Source: Bradyrhizobium diazoefficiens
Lineage (GTDB): Bacteria; Pseudomonadota; Alphaproteobacteria; Rhizobiales; Xanthobacteraceae
Reading direction: 5' to 3'
DNA: 64,000 nucleotides
NCBI RefSeq assembly: GCF_018129965.1
Contig: NZ_JAFCKW010000020.1
Span: 1-64,000, forward strand
The notes below the pieces were generated by a model. The model did no database searches, had not been told where the DNA came from, and was given only the letters and a program-made list of their open reading frames with translations. Position numbers and translations under genes: made by a program. How positions within the stretch are numbered: the stretch's first letter is position 1; every line of letters begins with the position of its first letter. Of this stretch, positions 11,784 through 20,521 are shown one piece after another.

Positions 11784-12665
11784 TCAGGATCGGCGATCTG
11801 GAGAACCCTCCGCAGCGGTCTCGCTGAACGTCGCGCGGAACGGGTGGCCCGGATACACGCCGACGATGCGGAATTCGCGCGAGAAGAACTTCAACTCCTC
11901 GATTGCGAAGGCGAGGCCCCTGTCGTCAGGGTGGCCGTCGACGTCGGCGTAAAACTGCGTGGCGAAGAAATTGCCGTCGACCATATAGCTTTCGAGCTTG
12001 GTCATGTTGACGCCGTTGGTGGCAAAGCCGCCGAGCGCCTTGTAGAGCGCGGCGGGCAAGTTGCGCACCCGGAAGACGAACGTCGTGACCAGCGGGCCCG
12101 AGCCCTGCGCCGCCCATTTCGGCTCGCGCGCCAGTACCACGAAGCGCGTGGTGTTATGCGCCTCGTCCTCGATGTCCTCGGCGAGGATGTCGAGGCCATA
12201 GATATTCGCGGCGAGGCGCGAGGCGATCGCGGCGACGGTCTTGTCGTTGCGCTCGGAGATGTCGCGGGCGCTGCCGGCGGTATCGGCGTGCACGATCGGC
12301 TTGATGCCGAGCTTGCGGATGATGCGCCGGCACTGACCGAGCGCATGGACATGGCTCTCGACCGACTTGATGTCCTCGATCCTGGTGCCCTTGATCGCCA
12401 TCAGCTGATGGCGGATCGGCAAGAACCATTCGCCGATGATGAAGAGGCCGGAGGCCGGCAGCAGATGGTGGATGTCGGCGACGCGACCGGCGACCGAGTT
12501 CTCGATCGGGATCATGCCGAGATCGGCCTCGCCCGACGAGATCGCCGACAGCGCGTCCTCGAAGGTGGCGCAGGGCAGCGGTTCGGCGTCGGGATAGGCC
12601 TCGACGATGGCGATGTGGGAATTGGCGCCAGGCTCGCCCTGGAATGCGATTTTCAGCTTGCTCAT
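11784..12665 (-). CDS. pheA: Prephenate dehydratase
   Basis: Converts prephenate to phenylpyruvate in phenylalanine synthesis. The 293 residues have a catalytic domain (about 4-182) with the active-site Thr-Arg-Phe at 173-175 (HNTTRFVVLAR) and an ACT regulatory domain (about 190-275) with PAALYKAL. The usual phenylalanine-binding ESRP reads ESYM here, as in other alphaproteobacterial enzymes, so feedback sensitivity may differ. There is no chorismate mutase fusion. It lies 21 bases downstream of kdsB on the same strand and is probably co-transcribed with it. Confidence 0.95.
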   Translation of the reverse strand: MSKLKIAFQGEPGANSHIAIVEAYPDAEPLPCATFEDALSAISSGEADLGMIPIENSVAGRVADIHHLLPASGLFIIGEWFLPIRHQLMAIKGTRIEDIKSVESHVHALGQCRRIIRKLGIKPIVHADTAGSARDISERNDKTVAAIASRLAANIYGLDILAEDIEDEAHNTTRFVVLAREPKWAAQGSGPLVTTFVFRVRNLPAALYKALGGFATNGVNMTKLESYMVDGNFFATQFYADVDGHPDDRGLAFAIEELKFFSREFRIVGVYPGHPFRATFSETAAEGSPDRRS

Positions 12666-12686
12666 GACGGGCCTTGTAGCAGCGGC

Positions 12687-13427
12687 TCAGGATTTGGAAA
12701 GGATGCTGCGCGCGGTCTCGAGATCGGGCGGCGTGTCGACCCCGCGCGGCACGCTGTCGACAACGATGACGTCGATGCGCATGCCGGCTTCCACAGCCCG
12801 AAGCTGCTCCAGGTTTTCCTGAATTTCCAGGGGAGAGCGTGGCAGCGAGACGTAGCGCTCCAGCGCCGCGCGGCGGTAAGCATAGAGGCCGATATGGTGG
12901 TAGCGTGGTCCCTCGCCGTACGGGGCGGTGGCGCGGGTGAAATAAAGCGCCCTCATCCGGCGCGGCCCTATCGGCGAGCCGATGGCCTTGACGACGCTTG
13001 GGGCGAGGTCTTCTTCTTCCGTGTGGATCTGCGAGGCCAACGTCACGATGTCGACGTCCGGATCGTCAAACGGCGGCAGCACCTCACGGATGGTCTGCGG
13101 TGTGATGGTCGGGAAATCGCCCTGGAGATTGATGACGATCTCGGCCTTGCCTTGAGGGTCCAGCTTTTGCATGGCCTCGTGGATGCGGTCGGAGCCCGAG
13201 GGGTGGTCGGCGCGGGTCATCACCGCCTCGCCGCCATGGGCCATGACGACGGACGCGATCTCGGCCGTGTCGGTTGCCACCGCGACCCGGCCGATGCCGG
13301 CGGCCTCGGCGCGGCGCATCACATGCACGATCATCGGCAGGCCGGCGATGTCGGCGAGCGGCTTGCCGGGCAGGCGGGTGGCGGCCATGCGGGCCGGGAT
13401 CAGCACCAGGATGCGGGGATCGATCAT
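12687..13427 (-). CDS. kdsB: 3-Deoxy-manno-octulosonate cytidylyltransferase
   Basis: Activates Kdo as CMP-Kdo for the lipopolysaccharide inner core. The 246-residue protein has the N-terminal nucleotidyltransferase motif LIPARMAATRLPGKPL (residues 9-24), then VAVATDTAEI and ADHPSGSDRIHEAM. Length is typical. It is the first gene of a kdsB-pheA pair and divergent from cycM. The 220-base interval 13428-13647 must hold both promoters, though I see no clear consensus there. Confidence 0.95.
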   Translation of the reverse strand: MIDPRILVLIPARMAATRLPGKPLADIAGLPMIVHVMRRAEAAGIGRVAVATDTAEIASVVMAHGGEAVMTRADHPSGSDRIHEAMQKLDPQGKAEIVINLQGDFPTITPQTIREVLPPFDDPDVDIVTLASQIHTEEEDLAPSVVKAIGSPIGPRRMRALYFTRATAPYGEGPRYHHIGLYAYRRAALERYVSLPRSPLEIQENLEQLRAVEAGMRIDVIVVDSVPRGVDTPPDLETARSILSKS

Positions 13428-13647
13428 CGGTTCAAAGGCCTGGAAACGGGGCGTTTTCCGCGCCGAGAAATGGGGGGTGGGACGGGCTGAAGGCGGGGTC
13501 GCTTATACGGGTTGCCAGACCCCGGGCAAACCGATATCTCAATGGCAAAACTCGGGGAAACAATAAGGAACGTTTGATTCTCCCGAGGCTCGTCCTGGCG
13601 GCCGCGCGGCCGCTTATTCCTTCTTGTGGTGTGGGGCCTGGCCGGAA

Positions 13648-14199
13648 ATGGACTCTTTCGAACTCAACAAGATTCTCGGCGCCGTGCTCGGCACCTGTCT
13701 CATCCTGCTGGTGACGAGCTTTACCGCCAATGCGCTGTTTTCGCCCAAGCTGCCGGAAAAGCCGGGTTTCGAGATCGCGGTGAAGGAAGAGGCCGGTGGC
13801 AAGGAAGGCGGCGCAGCCGCGTCCGCCCCGTCCGAGCCGATCGAAAAGCTGCTCCAGACCGCCTCGGTCGAGAAGGGCGCTTCCGCCGCCAAGAAGTGCG
13901 GCGCATGCCATACCTTCGATAAGGGCGGCCCGAATCGCGTGGGTCCGAACCTCTACGGCATTGTCGGTCGAGCCCGCGCCGTGGAAGCCGGTTTCAACTA
14001 TTCGGCCGCCATCAAGGCCAAGGGCGGCGATTGGAGCGTTGATGAGCTCAACAAGTTCATCACCAATCCGAAGGGCTATATTCCCGGCACGGCGATGGGC
14101 TTTGCCGGCATTCAGAAGGACAGCGAGCGTGCCGACGTCATCGCTTATCTGAACACCCTCTCCGACAATCCGAAGCCACTGCCGACGGCGGCGAAGTAA
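13648..14199 (+). CDS. cycM: Membrane-anchored cytochrome c (CycM type)
   Basis: A 183-residue c-type cytochrome. An uncleaved-looking N-terminal helix (about 8-30) anchors it to the membrane, followed by an Ala/Gly/Glu linker. The heme is bound at Cys84, Cys87 and His88 (CGACH), with Met150 (PGTAMGFAG) as sixth ligand. In Bradyrhizobium, CycM carries electrons from the bc1 complex to the aa3 oxidase; size, anchor and motifs match. The ATG at 13648 is preferred because it opens on the anchor helix; an upstream in-frame start at 13624 adds eight residues without support. Confidence 0.93.
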   Translation: MDSFELNKILGAVLGTCLILLVTSFTANALFSPKLPEKPGFEIAVKEEAGGKEGGAAASAPSEPIEKLLQTASVEKGASAAKKCGACHTFDKGGPNRVGPNLYGIVGRARAVEAGFNYSAAIKAKGGDWSVDELNKFITNPKGYIPGTAMGFAGIQKDSERADVIAYLNTLSDNPKPLPTAAK

Positions 14200-14227
14200 G
14201 GTCTATCAAACCCGTTTTGGAATCTGC

Positions 14228-14253
14228 GGCCAGGCTGGAAAGCCTGGCCGTTT
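14228..14253 (+). terminator. Hairpin terminator after cycM
   Basis: GGCCAGGCT (14228-14236) and AGCCTGGCC (14241-14249) form a perfect 9-bp stem with a GGAA tetraloop, 28 bases after the cycM stop. Only GTTTG follows, so the T-run is short. It is placed to insulate cycM from the downstream transporter operon. Confidence 0.65.
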
Positions 14254-14380
14254 GCGTATCTGGGCCTCGCGGTGAGTTTATCGGGGCGTTTGGCCGCATC
14301 GGACAGACCGCCCGGCCTTCCAAGATGAGGAAAAAGCAACATATTCCGTCGAAACCTCGCCTATATTGGGTCCTTAAAGG

Positions 14381-16327
14381 ATGAGCCTCCTTCAAGACAG
14401 GACTATTGATTTGGCCATTACCCGACGCGATCTCCTGCTCACCGGCACTGCGGCCGTAGCGCTCCCTGCTCTCGGTTCCGTTGGTGGCGTCCCCGTCATC
14501 GGCGCGGCCCATGCGCAATCCGCCGGGGAGACAGCTTCAAGTGCGCTCCCCTGGCGCCATGCCTTGTCGCTGTTCGGAAAGGTCAAATACCCCGCCGACT
14601 TCAAGCGCTTCGATTACGTCAATCCGGACGCCCCCAAGGGCGGTGTCGCGCGCCAGATCGCGGTCGGCACGTTCGACAATTTTAACATCGTGGTCTCGGG
14701 GGTGAAGGGGCAGGTTGCCGGCGCCGTCGCCTTCATCTACGAATCCCTGCTGACGTCCGCGCTCGACGAAGTCTCGACCGAATATGGCGCGCTGGCCGAA
14801 GCCGTCAGCCACCCCGACGACTTCTCCTTCGTCTCCTATCGGTTGCGGCCGGAGGCCAAATGGCACGATGGCAAGCCGGTGACTGCGGACGACGTGATCT
14901 TCTCGCTGGATTCCTTCAAGAAGCACCATCCGATGTACTCGGCCTATTACAGCCATGTGGTGAGGGCCGAGAAGGTCGGTGAGCGCGAAGTGAAGTTCGT
15001 GTTCGACGCGCCGGGCAACCGCGAACTGCCGCAGATCGTCGGTCAGCTCACCGTGTTGCCAAAGCATTGGTGGGAGGGCACGGACGCGCAGGGCCGCAAG
15101 CGCGATGTCTCGGCCACCACACTCGAAGTGCCGCTTGGCTCGGGGCCTTACAAGGTCAAGGAATTCGTCGCCGGACGGTCGATGACGCTGGAGCGCGTCA
15201 GGGATTATTGGGGTCGCGATCTGCCCGCTAATGTGGGCCGCAACAATTTCGACGAGCTGCGCTACGAGTATTTCCGCGACGCCACCGTGGCGATCGAGGC
15301 CTTCAAGGCCGATCAGGTCGACTGGCGCACCGAAAACAGCGCCAAGAACTGGGCGACGGCTTATGACTTCCCGGCGGTGACGGAAAAGAGGGTGATCCTC
15401 GAGGAGTTTGCCAATCGCAGCTCCGGCGTCATGCAGGCATTCGTGCCGAACCTGCGCCGCGCAAAATTCAGCGATCCCCGCGTGCGCCGTGCGCTCAACT
15501 TTGCGTTCGACTTCGAGGAAATGAACAAACAGATTTTCTACGGCCAGTACAAGCGCGTCAGCAGCTATTTCGACGGCATTGACGAACTGATGGCAACCGG
15601 GGTGCCGCAGGGCAAGGAGCTCGAGATCCTCGAGACCGTCCGCGCCGAAGTCCCGCCCGACGTCTTCACAACGGCCTACACCAATCCGGTCGGCGGCAGT
15701 CCGGAAGCCGTACGCGACAATCTGCGCGAGGCGCTGCGCCTGTTCAAAGAGGCCGGCTACGAGGTGCGCGACCGCAAGCTGACCGACGTCAAGACCGGTG
15801 CGCAGTTCTCCCTCGAATTGCTCAACCAGGATCCGAGCTTCGAGCGGGTTACGCTGTTCTACAGGCCGTCGCTGGAAAGGCTCGGCATTGCCGTCAGCGT
15901 GCGGACGGTTGATCCCACGCAATATGAGAACAGGACACGCGAGTGGGACTTCGACATCGTCACCAACTCCTGGGGTGAGTCGCAGTCGCCGGGTAACGAG
16001 CAGCGCGAGTTCTGGTCGTCCAAGACGGCGGATATTCCCGGGTCGCGCAACATTGGCGGCATCAAGAACCCGGCGATCGACAAGCTGATCGAGCGAGTGA
16101 TCTATGCCAGGGACCGCGATGATCTCGTCGCCGCAACCAAGGCGCTCGACCGCGTGCTGCTGTGGAATCACTACGTCGTGCCGCAGTGGACCTATACCAA
16201 GGTGCGAACTGCGCGCTGGGATCGCTTCGGCCGGCCGGCGGAATTGCCAAAATACGGCCAGTCCGGCTTCCCCTTCGTCTGGTGGTACGATTCAGACAAG
16301 GCCGCACGGATCGCGAAGAAGTCGTGA
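14381..16327 (+). CDS. yejA: Extracellular solute-binding protein of the Yej transporter, first copy
   Basis: A 648-residue family 5 (peptide/oligopeptide) binding protein. The N-terminus is a twin-arginine type signal (ITRRDLLLTGTAAV, ending AHAQSAGE), so the mature protein is periplasmic. The body has the YejA-like opening HALSLFGKVKYPADFKRFDY and VNPDAPKGG, and AKWHDGKPVTADDVIFSLD. It is the first gene of a five-gene operon with a second binding protein and YejBEF. AAAGG sits just before the ATG at 14381. The ligand is probably a short peptide; the exact substrate cannot be read. Confidence 0.9.
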   Translation: MSLLQDRTIDLAITRRDLLLTGTAAVALPALGSVGGVPVIGAAHAQSAGETASSALPWRHALSLFGKVKYPADFKRFDYVNPDAPKGGVARQIAVGTFDNFNIVVSGVKGQVAGAVAFIYESLLTSALDEVSTEYGALAEAVSHPDDFSFVSYRLRPEAKWHDGKPVTADDVIFSLDSFKKHHPMYSAYYSHVVRAEKVGEREVKFVFDAPGNRELPQIVGQLTVLPKHWWEGTDAQGRKRDVSATTLEVPLGSGPYKVKEFVAGRSMTLERVRDYWGRDLPANVGRNNFDELRYEYFRDATVAIEAFKADQVDWRTENSAKNWATAYDFPAVTEKRVILEEFANRSSGVMQAFVPNLRRAKFSDPRVRRALNFAFDFEEMNKQIFYGQYKRVSSYFDGIDELMATGVPQGKELEILETVRAEVPPDVFTTAYTNPVGGSPEAVRDNLREALRLFKEAGYEVRDRKLTDVKTGAQFSLELLNQDPSFERVTLFYRPSLERLGIAVSVRTVDPTQYENRTREWDFDIVTNSWGESQSPGNEQREFWSSKTADIPGSRNIGGIKNPAIDKLIERVIYARDRDDLVAATKALDRVLLWNHYVVPQWTYTKVRTARWDRFGRPAELPKYGQSGFPFVWWYDSDKAARIAKKS

Positions 16328-16341
16328 AGGACTCCTCCCGC

Positions 16342-18228
16342 ATGACGCAGATGTCACGCCGCCATGTGCTGGCCCTGGGCGCCGGAGGCGCCTTCGGGAT
16401 GTCCCTGGGCGCGCCGCTGTTGCGCGGTGCGCAGGCTGCGGACGTAGGAGGCGAGGCCCACGGCATCTCGGCGTTCGGCGATCTCAAGTACCCGGCCGAC
16501 TTCCATCATTTCGAATACGTCAATCTCGATGCGCCGAAGGGAGGCATGTTCTCCCTCATTCCGTCGGTACGCGCCTATAACCAGTCCTACCAGACCTTCA
16601 ACTCGCTCAATGCCTACATCCTGAAGGGCGACGGCGCACAGGGCATGGACATGACGTTCGTGCCGCTGATGGTGCGCGCCAACGACGAGCCCGACGCGAT
16701 GTACGGGCTTGCCGCCAGATCGGTGCAGATTTCGCCGGACAGGCTCACTTACCTCTTCACTATGCGGCCCGAGGCGAAATTCCACGATGGCAGCAAGCTC
16801 ACCGCGCACGACGCCGCTTTCTCGCTGAATTCGCTGAAGACCAAGGGCCATCCGCTGATCATCGTGCAGATGCGCGACTTCGTCAGCGCGGAAGCGGTCG
16901 ACGATGCGACGCTCGTCGTTACCTTCGCCAAGGGCCGGGCGCGCGACGTGCCGCTCTATGTCGCGGGCCTGCCGATTTTCTCCAAAGCATACTATGCGTC
17001 TCGACCCTTCGACGAATCGTCGCTGGATATTCCGCTGGGTTCGGGCCCGTACAAGGTCGGGAAGTTCGAGGTGAATCGCTACGTCGAGTTCGAACGGGTG
17101 AAGGACTGGTGGGCCGCCGATCTTCCGGTCTGCCGCGGCAGCTACAATTTCGATGTCGTGCGCTACGAATTCTATCGCGACCGCGACGTCGCCTTCGAAG
17201 GGTTCACCGGCAAGAACTATCTGTATCGCGAGGAGTTCACCTCGCGCATCTGGGCGACGCGCTACGATTTTCCTGCCGTGAAGGACGGCCGCGTCAAGAT
17301 GGAGGTCGTTCCCGACGATACGCCGTCGGGCGCGCAGGGGTGGTTCATCAACACGCGGCGTGACAAGTTCAAGGACCCGCGCGTGCGCGAGGCGCTGACC
17401 AACGCCTTCGACTTCGAGTGGACCAACAAGACCATCATGTACGGCGCCTATGCCCGCACCGTATCGCCGTTCCAGAATTCGGACCTCATGGCGGCCGACG
17501 CGCCACCGTCGCCGGAGGAGTTGAAGTTGCTGGAGCCGTTCCGCGGCCAGGTCCCGGACGAAGTGTTCGCCGCGCCGTTTTCGCCGCCGGTATCGGACGG
17601 CTCCGGCCAGGACCGCGGCCTGCTCCGCAAGGCCCAGCAACTCCTGACCGAGGCCGGCATACCGATCAAGGACGGCAAGCGCGTGCTGCCGAATGGCGAG
17701 GTGTTCAGAATCGAGTTCCTGCTGGACGAACCCTCGTTCCAGCCGCATCACGCGCCCTACATCAAGAATCTCGGCACGCTCGGCATCGAAGCGAGCGTGC
17801 GCCTCGTCGATGCCGTGCAGTACAAGGTGCGCCAGGAAGATTTCGATTTCGACATGACGATCCAGCGTTTCAGCATGTCGGCGACGCCAGGCGATGCCAT
17901 GCGCTCGTTCTTCTCCTCCCAGGTCGTGGCAACCAAGGGCTCCTACAATCTCGCGGGCATCTCAAGCCCGGCCATCGACGCCATGATCGAGAAGATCATG
18001 GCGGCCGACAGCCGCGAGGAACTGACGATTGCCTGCCGCGCCTTCGATCGCCTGTTCCGCGCCGGCCGCTATTGGGTGCCGCAATGGTATAACAAGACGC
18101 ACCGGCTCGCTTATTGGGATCAGTTCGGCCATCCGCAGAAGCTGCCGCGCTATGCCAATGGCGTTGGCGCGCCCGACATCTGGTGGTTCGACCCTGCCAA
18201 GGCAGCCAAGATCGAGCAGGCGAAATAA
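16342..18228 (+). CDS. Extracellular solute-binding protein of the Yej transporter, second copy (YejA/YepA-like)
   Basis: A 628-residue paralogue of the preceding gene with its own twin-arginine signal (MSRRHVLALGAGG, ending AQAAD) and the same opening pattern (AFGDLKYPADFHHFEYVN, LDAPKGG). It starts 14 bases after the first copy, with AAGGA upstream. In Agrobacterium the YejBEF channel is known to pair with a dedicated muropeptide-binding protein, YepA. One of these two tandem copies could be that protein, but the sequence alone does not show which. It has diverged well from the first copy, so it is an old duplication. Confidence 0.88.
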   Translation: MTQMSRRHVLALGAGGAFGMSLGAPLLRGAQAADVGGEAHGISAFGDLKYPADFHHFEYVNLDAPKGGMFSLIPSVRAYNQSYQTFNSLNAYILKGDGAQGMDMTFVPLMVRANDEPDAMYGLAARSVQISPDRLTYLFTMRPEAKFHDGSKLTAHDAAFSLNSLKTKGHPLIIVQMRDFVSAEAVDDATLVVTFAKGRARDVPLYVAGLPIFSKAYYASRPFDESSLDIPLGSGPYKVGKFEVNRYVEFERVKDWWAADLPVCRGSYNFDVVRYEFYRDRDVAFEGFTGKNYLYREEFTSRIWATRYDFPAVKDGRVKMEVVPDDTPSGAQGWFINTRRDKFKDPRVREALTNAFDFEWTNKTIMYGAYARTVSPFQNSDLMAADAPPSPEELKLLEPFRGQVPDEVFAAPFSPPVSDGSGQDRGLLRKAQQLLTEAGIPIKDGKRVLPNGEVFRIEFLLDEPSFQPHHAPYIKNLGTLGIEASVRLVDAVQYKVRQEDFDFDMTIQRFSMSATPGDAMRSFFSSQVVATKGSYNLAGISSPAIDAMIEKIMAADSREELTIACRAFDRLFRAGRYWVPQWYNKTHRLAYWDQFGHPQKLPRYANGVGAPDIWWFDPAKAAKIEQAK

Positions 18229-18230
18229 TC

Positions 18231-19340
18231 ATGAGTGCCTATATCGCCCGCCGCATTCTCCTGATGATCCCGACGCTGCTCGGGATTCTCTTTGTCTCCT
18301 TCGTCGTCGTGCAGTTCGCGCCGGGCGGGCCGGTCGAGCGCGTGATCGCGCAGCTCTCGGGCGCCGACACCGGCGGGACCTCGCGCATTTCGGGAGGCAG
18401 CGACTTTGCGCAGCGCGCGCCGGGCCAGCTCGGCGCCGGCGCGGATGCCATCAACTCGAAATATCGCGGGGCGCAGGGCCTCGACCCCGACTTCATCAAG
18501 AAGCTCGAGGTGCAGTTCGGATTCGACAAGCCCGCGCCGGAACGCTTCGCGCTGATGGTGTGGAATTTTGCCCGCTTCGACTTCGGAAAGAGCTATTTTC
18601 GCGACGTCAGCGTGCTCCAGCTCGTCAAGGAAAAGCTGCCGGTCTCGATCTCGCTCGGCATCTGGCTGACGCTGCTGACCTACCTGATCTCGATTCCGCT
18701 CGGCATCCGCAAGGCGGTCAGGGACGGGACCCGCTTCGATACCTGGACGTCGTCCGTGCTCGTGCTCGGCTATGCCATTCCCGGCTTCCTGTTCGCGATC
18801 CTCCTGATCATCCTGTTCGCGGGCGGCTCGTTCTTCAACTGGTTCCCGCTGCGTGGATTGACGTCGGATGGCTGGTCGGAGTTTCCGTGGTACTGGAAGA
18901 TCGTTGATTACTTCTGGCATCTGACGTTGCCGCTGATCGCCATGGGGCTCGGCGCATTCACCACCATGACGTTCCTGACCAAGAACTCGTTTCTGGACGA
19001 GATCCGCAAGCAATACGTGATGACCGCGCGCGCCAAGGGTTGCAGCGAGAACCAGGTGCTTTACGGACACGTCTTCCGCAACGCGATGCTGATCGTCATT
19101 GCAGGTTTTCCCTCGACCTTCATTCACGCCTTCTTCTCGGGCTCGCTTCTGATCGAGACCATCTTCTCGCTCGACGGACTGGGACTGCTCAGCTTCGAAA
19201 GCGTTCTCAATCGCGACTACCCGGTGGTGTTCGGCACGCTCTTCATCTTTTCGCTCGTCGGGCTCGTGGTCAATCTCATCTCGGACCTGACCTACATGTG
19301 GATCGATCCGCGGATCGATTTCGAAGCGCGGGAGGTCTGA
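18231..19340 (+). CDS. yejB: Peptide ABC transporter permease YejB
   Basis: A 369-residue inner-membrane permease. The N-terminus MSAYIARRILLMIPTLLG is the first helix of the DppB/OppB family. The EAA-loop region (TARAKGCSENQVLYGHVFRN) contacts the ATPase. It has the longer periplasmic segment after helix 1 seen in YejB. The ATG lies 2 bases after the binding-protein stop. The stop overlaps yejE (TGATG). Confidence 0.95.
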   Translation: MSAYIARRILLMIPTLLGILFVSFVVVQFAPGGPVERVIAQLSGADTGGTSRISGGSDFAQRAPGQLGAGADAINSKYRGAQGLDPDFIKKLEVQFGFDKPAPERFALMVWNFARFDFGKSYFRDVSVLQLVKEKLPVSISLGIWLTLLTYLISIPLGIRKAVRDGTRFDTWTSSVLVLGYAIPGFLFAILLIILFAGGSFFNWFPLRGLTSDGWSEFPWYWKIVDYFWHLTLPLIAMGLGAFTTMTFLTKNSFLDEIRKQYVMTARAKGCSENQVLYGHVFRNAMLIVIAGFPSTFIHAFFSGSLLIETIFSLDGLGLLSFESVLNRDYPVVFGTLFIFSLVGLVVNLISDLTYMWIDPRIDFEAREV

Positions 19341-20518
19341 TGATGCTGACCGCCCCCACCCCGATCGAGACCACCGCGAAGTCGCCGCTCGGCGATGCCG
19401 TGCCGATCTCGCGCAAGCCGTTCGTTCCCTCGCCGCTCAACAGGCGGCGCTGGCAGAATTTCAAGGCGAACCGTCGTGGTTACTGGTCGCTCTGGATCTT
19501 CATGTTCCTGTTCGTGGCCTCGCTGTTCGCCGAACTGATCGCCAACGACCGGCCATTCCTGGTCAAATTCGACGGTCATCTCTATTGGCCGGCCTTCGTG
19601 ACCTACTCCGAAACGACCTTTGGCGGCGATTTCGAAACCGCAGCGGACTATCGCGATCCCTATCTGCAGAAACTGATCAAGGAGAAGGGTGGCAGCATCG
19701 TCTGGCCTCTGATCCGCTACTCCTACGACACCCATAATCTCGATCTGCCGACGCCGGCGCCGTCGCCGCCGACCTGGATGCTGACCGAGGCGCAGTGCAA
19801 GCCGGTGGTCGAGAAGAAGGGTCTCAAGAGCTGCCGCGACCTCGAATACAACTGGCTCGGGACCGACGATCAGGGCCGCGACGTGATCGCGCGCCTGATC
19901 TACGGTTTCCGTATCTCGGTGCTGTTCGGGCTCTGCCTTACCATCATATCCTCTGTCGTCGGAATCGCCGCCGGCGCCGTTCAGGGCTATTTCGGCGGCT
20001 GGACCGACCTGCTGTTCCAGCGCTTCATCGAGATATGGACGGCGATCCCGTCGCTCTATCTGCTGCTGATCCTGTCGTCGGTGCTCGTGCCCGGCTTCTT
20101 CGTGCTGCTCGGCATCCTGCTGTTGTTCTCCTGGGTGTCGCTGGTCGGGCTCGTGCGCGCTGAATTCCTGCGCGGGCGCAATTTCGAGTACATCCAGGCA
20201 GCAAGGGCGCTTGGCGTGTCGAACGCCGTGATCATGTTCAAGCATCTGCTGCCGAACGCGATGGTCGCGACCATGACGTTCCTGCCGTTCATCGTCTCCT
20301 CGTCGGTCATGACGCTGACGGCCCTCGACTTCCTCGGCTTCGGGCTGCCGCCCGGTTCGCCCTCGCTCGGCGAGTTGCTGGCGCAGGGCAAGTCCAACGT
20401 GCAGGCGCCCTGGCTCGGCTTCTCCGGCTTCTTCTCGGTCGCGATCATGCTGTCGCTTTTGATCTTCATCGGCGAAGCCGTGCGCGACGCCTTCGACCCG
20501 CGCAAGACGTTCAGGTAG
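19340..20518 (+). CDS. yejE: Peptide ABC transporter permease YejE
   Basis: A 392-residue permease of the DppC/OppC family. It has an N-terminal cytoplasmic stretch with RRWQNFKANRRGYWSLWIF before helix 1, a large periplasmic segment, and the EAA loop at AARALGVSNAVIMFKHLLPN. The C-terminus DAFDPRKTFR is typical. The start overlaps the yejB stop. It forms the channel with YejB. Confidence 0.95.
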   Translation: MMLTAPTPIETTAKSPLGDAVPISRKPFVPSPLNRRRWQNFKANRRGYWSLWIFMFLFVASLFAELIANDRPFLVKFDGHLYWPAFVTYSETTFGGDFETAADYRDPYLQKLIKEKGGSIVWPLIRYSYDTHNLDLPTPAPSPPTWMLTEAQCKPVVEKKGLKSCRDLEYNWLGTDDQGRDVIARLIYGFRISVLFGLCLTIISSVVGIAAGAVQGYFGGWTDLLFQRFIEIWTAIPSLYLLLILSSVLVPGFFVLLGILLLFSWVSLVGLVRAEFLRGRNFEYIQAARALGVSNAVIMFKHLLPNAMVATMTFLPFIVSSSVMTLTALDFLGFGLPPGSPSLGELLAQGKSNVQAPWLGFSGFFSVAIMLSLLIFIGEAVRDAFDPRKTFR

Positions 20519-20521
20519 CCG

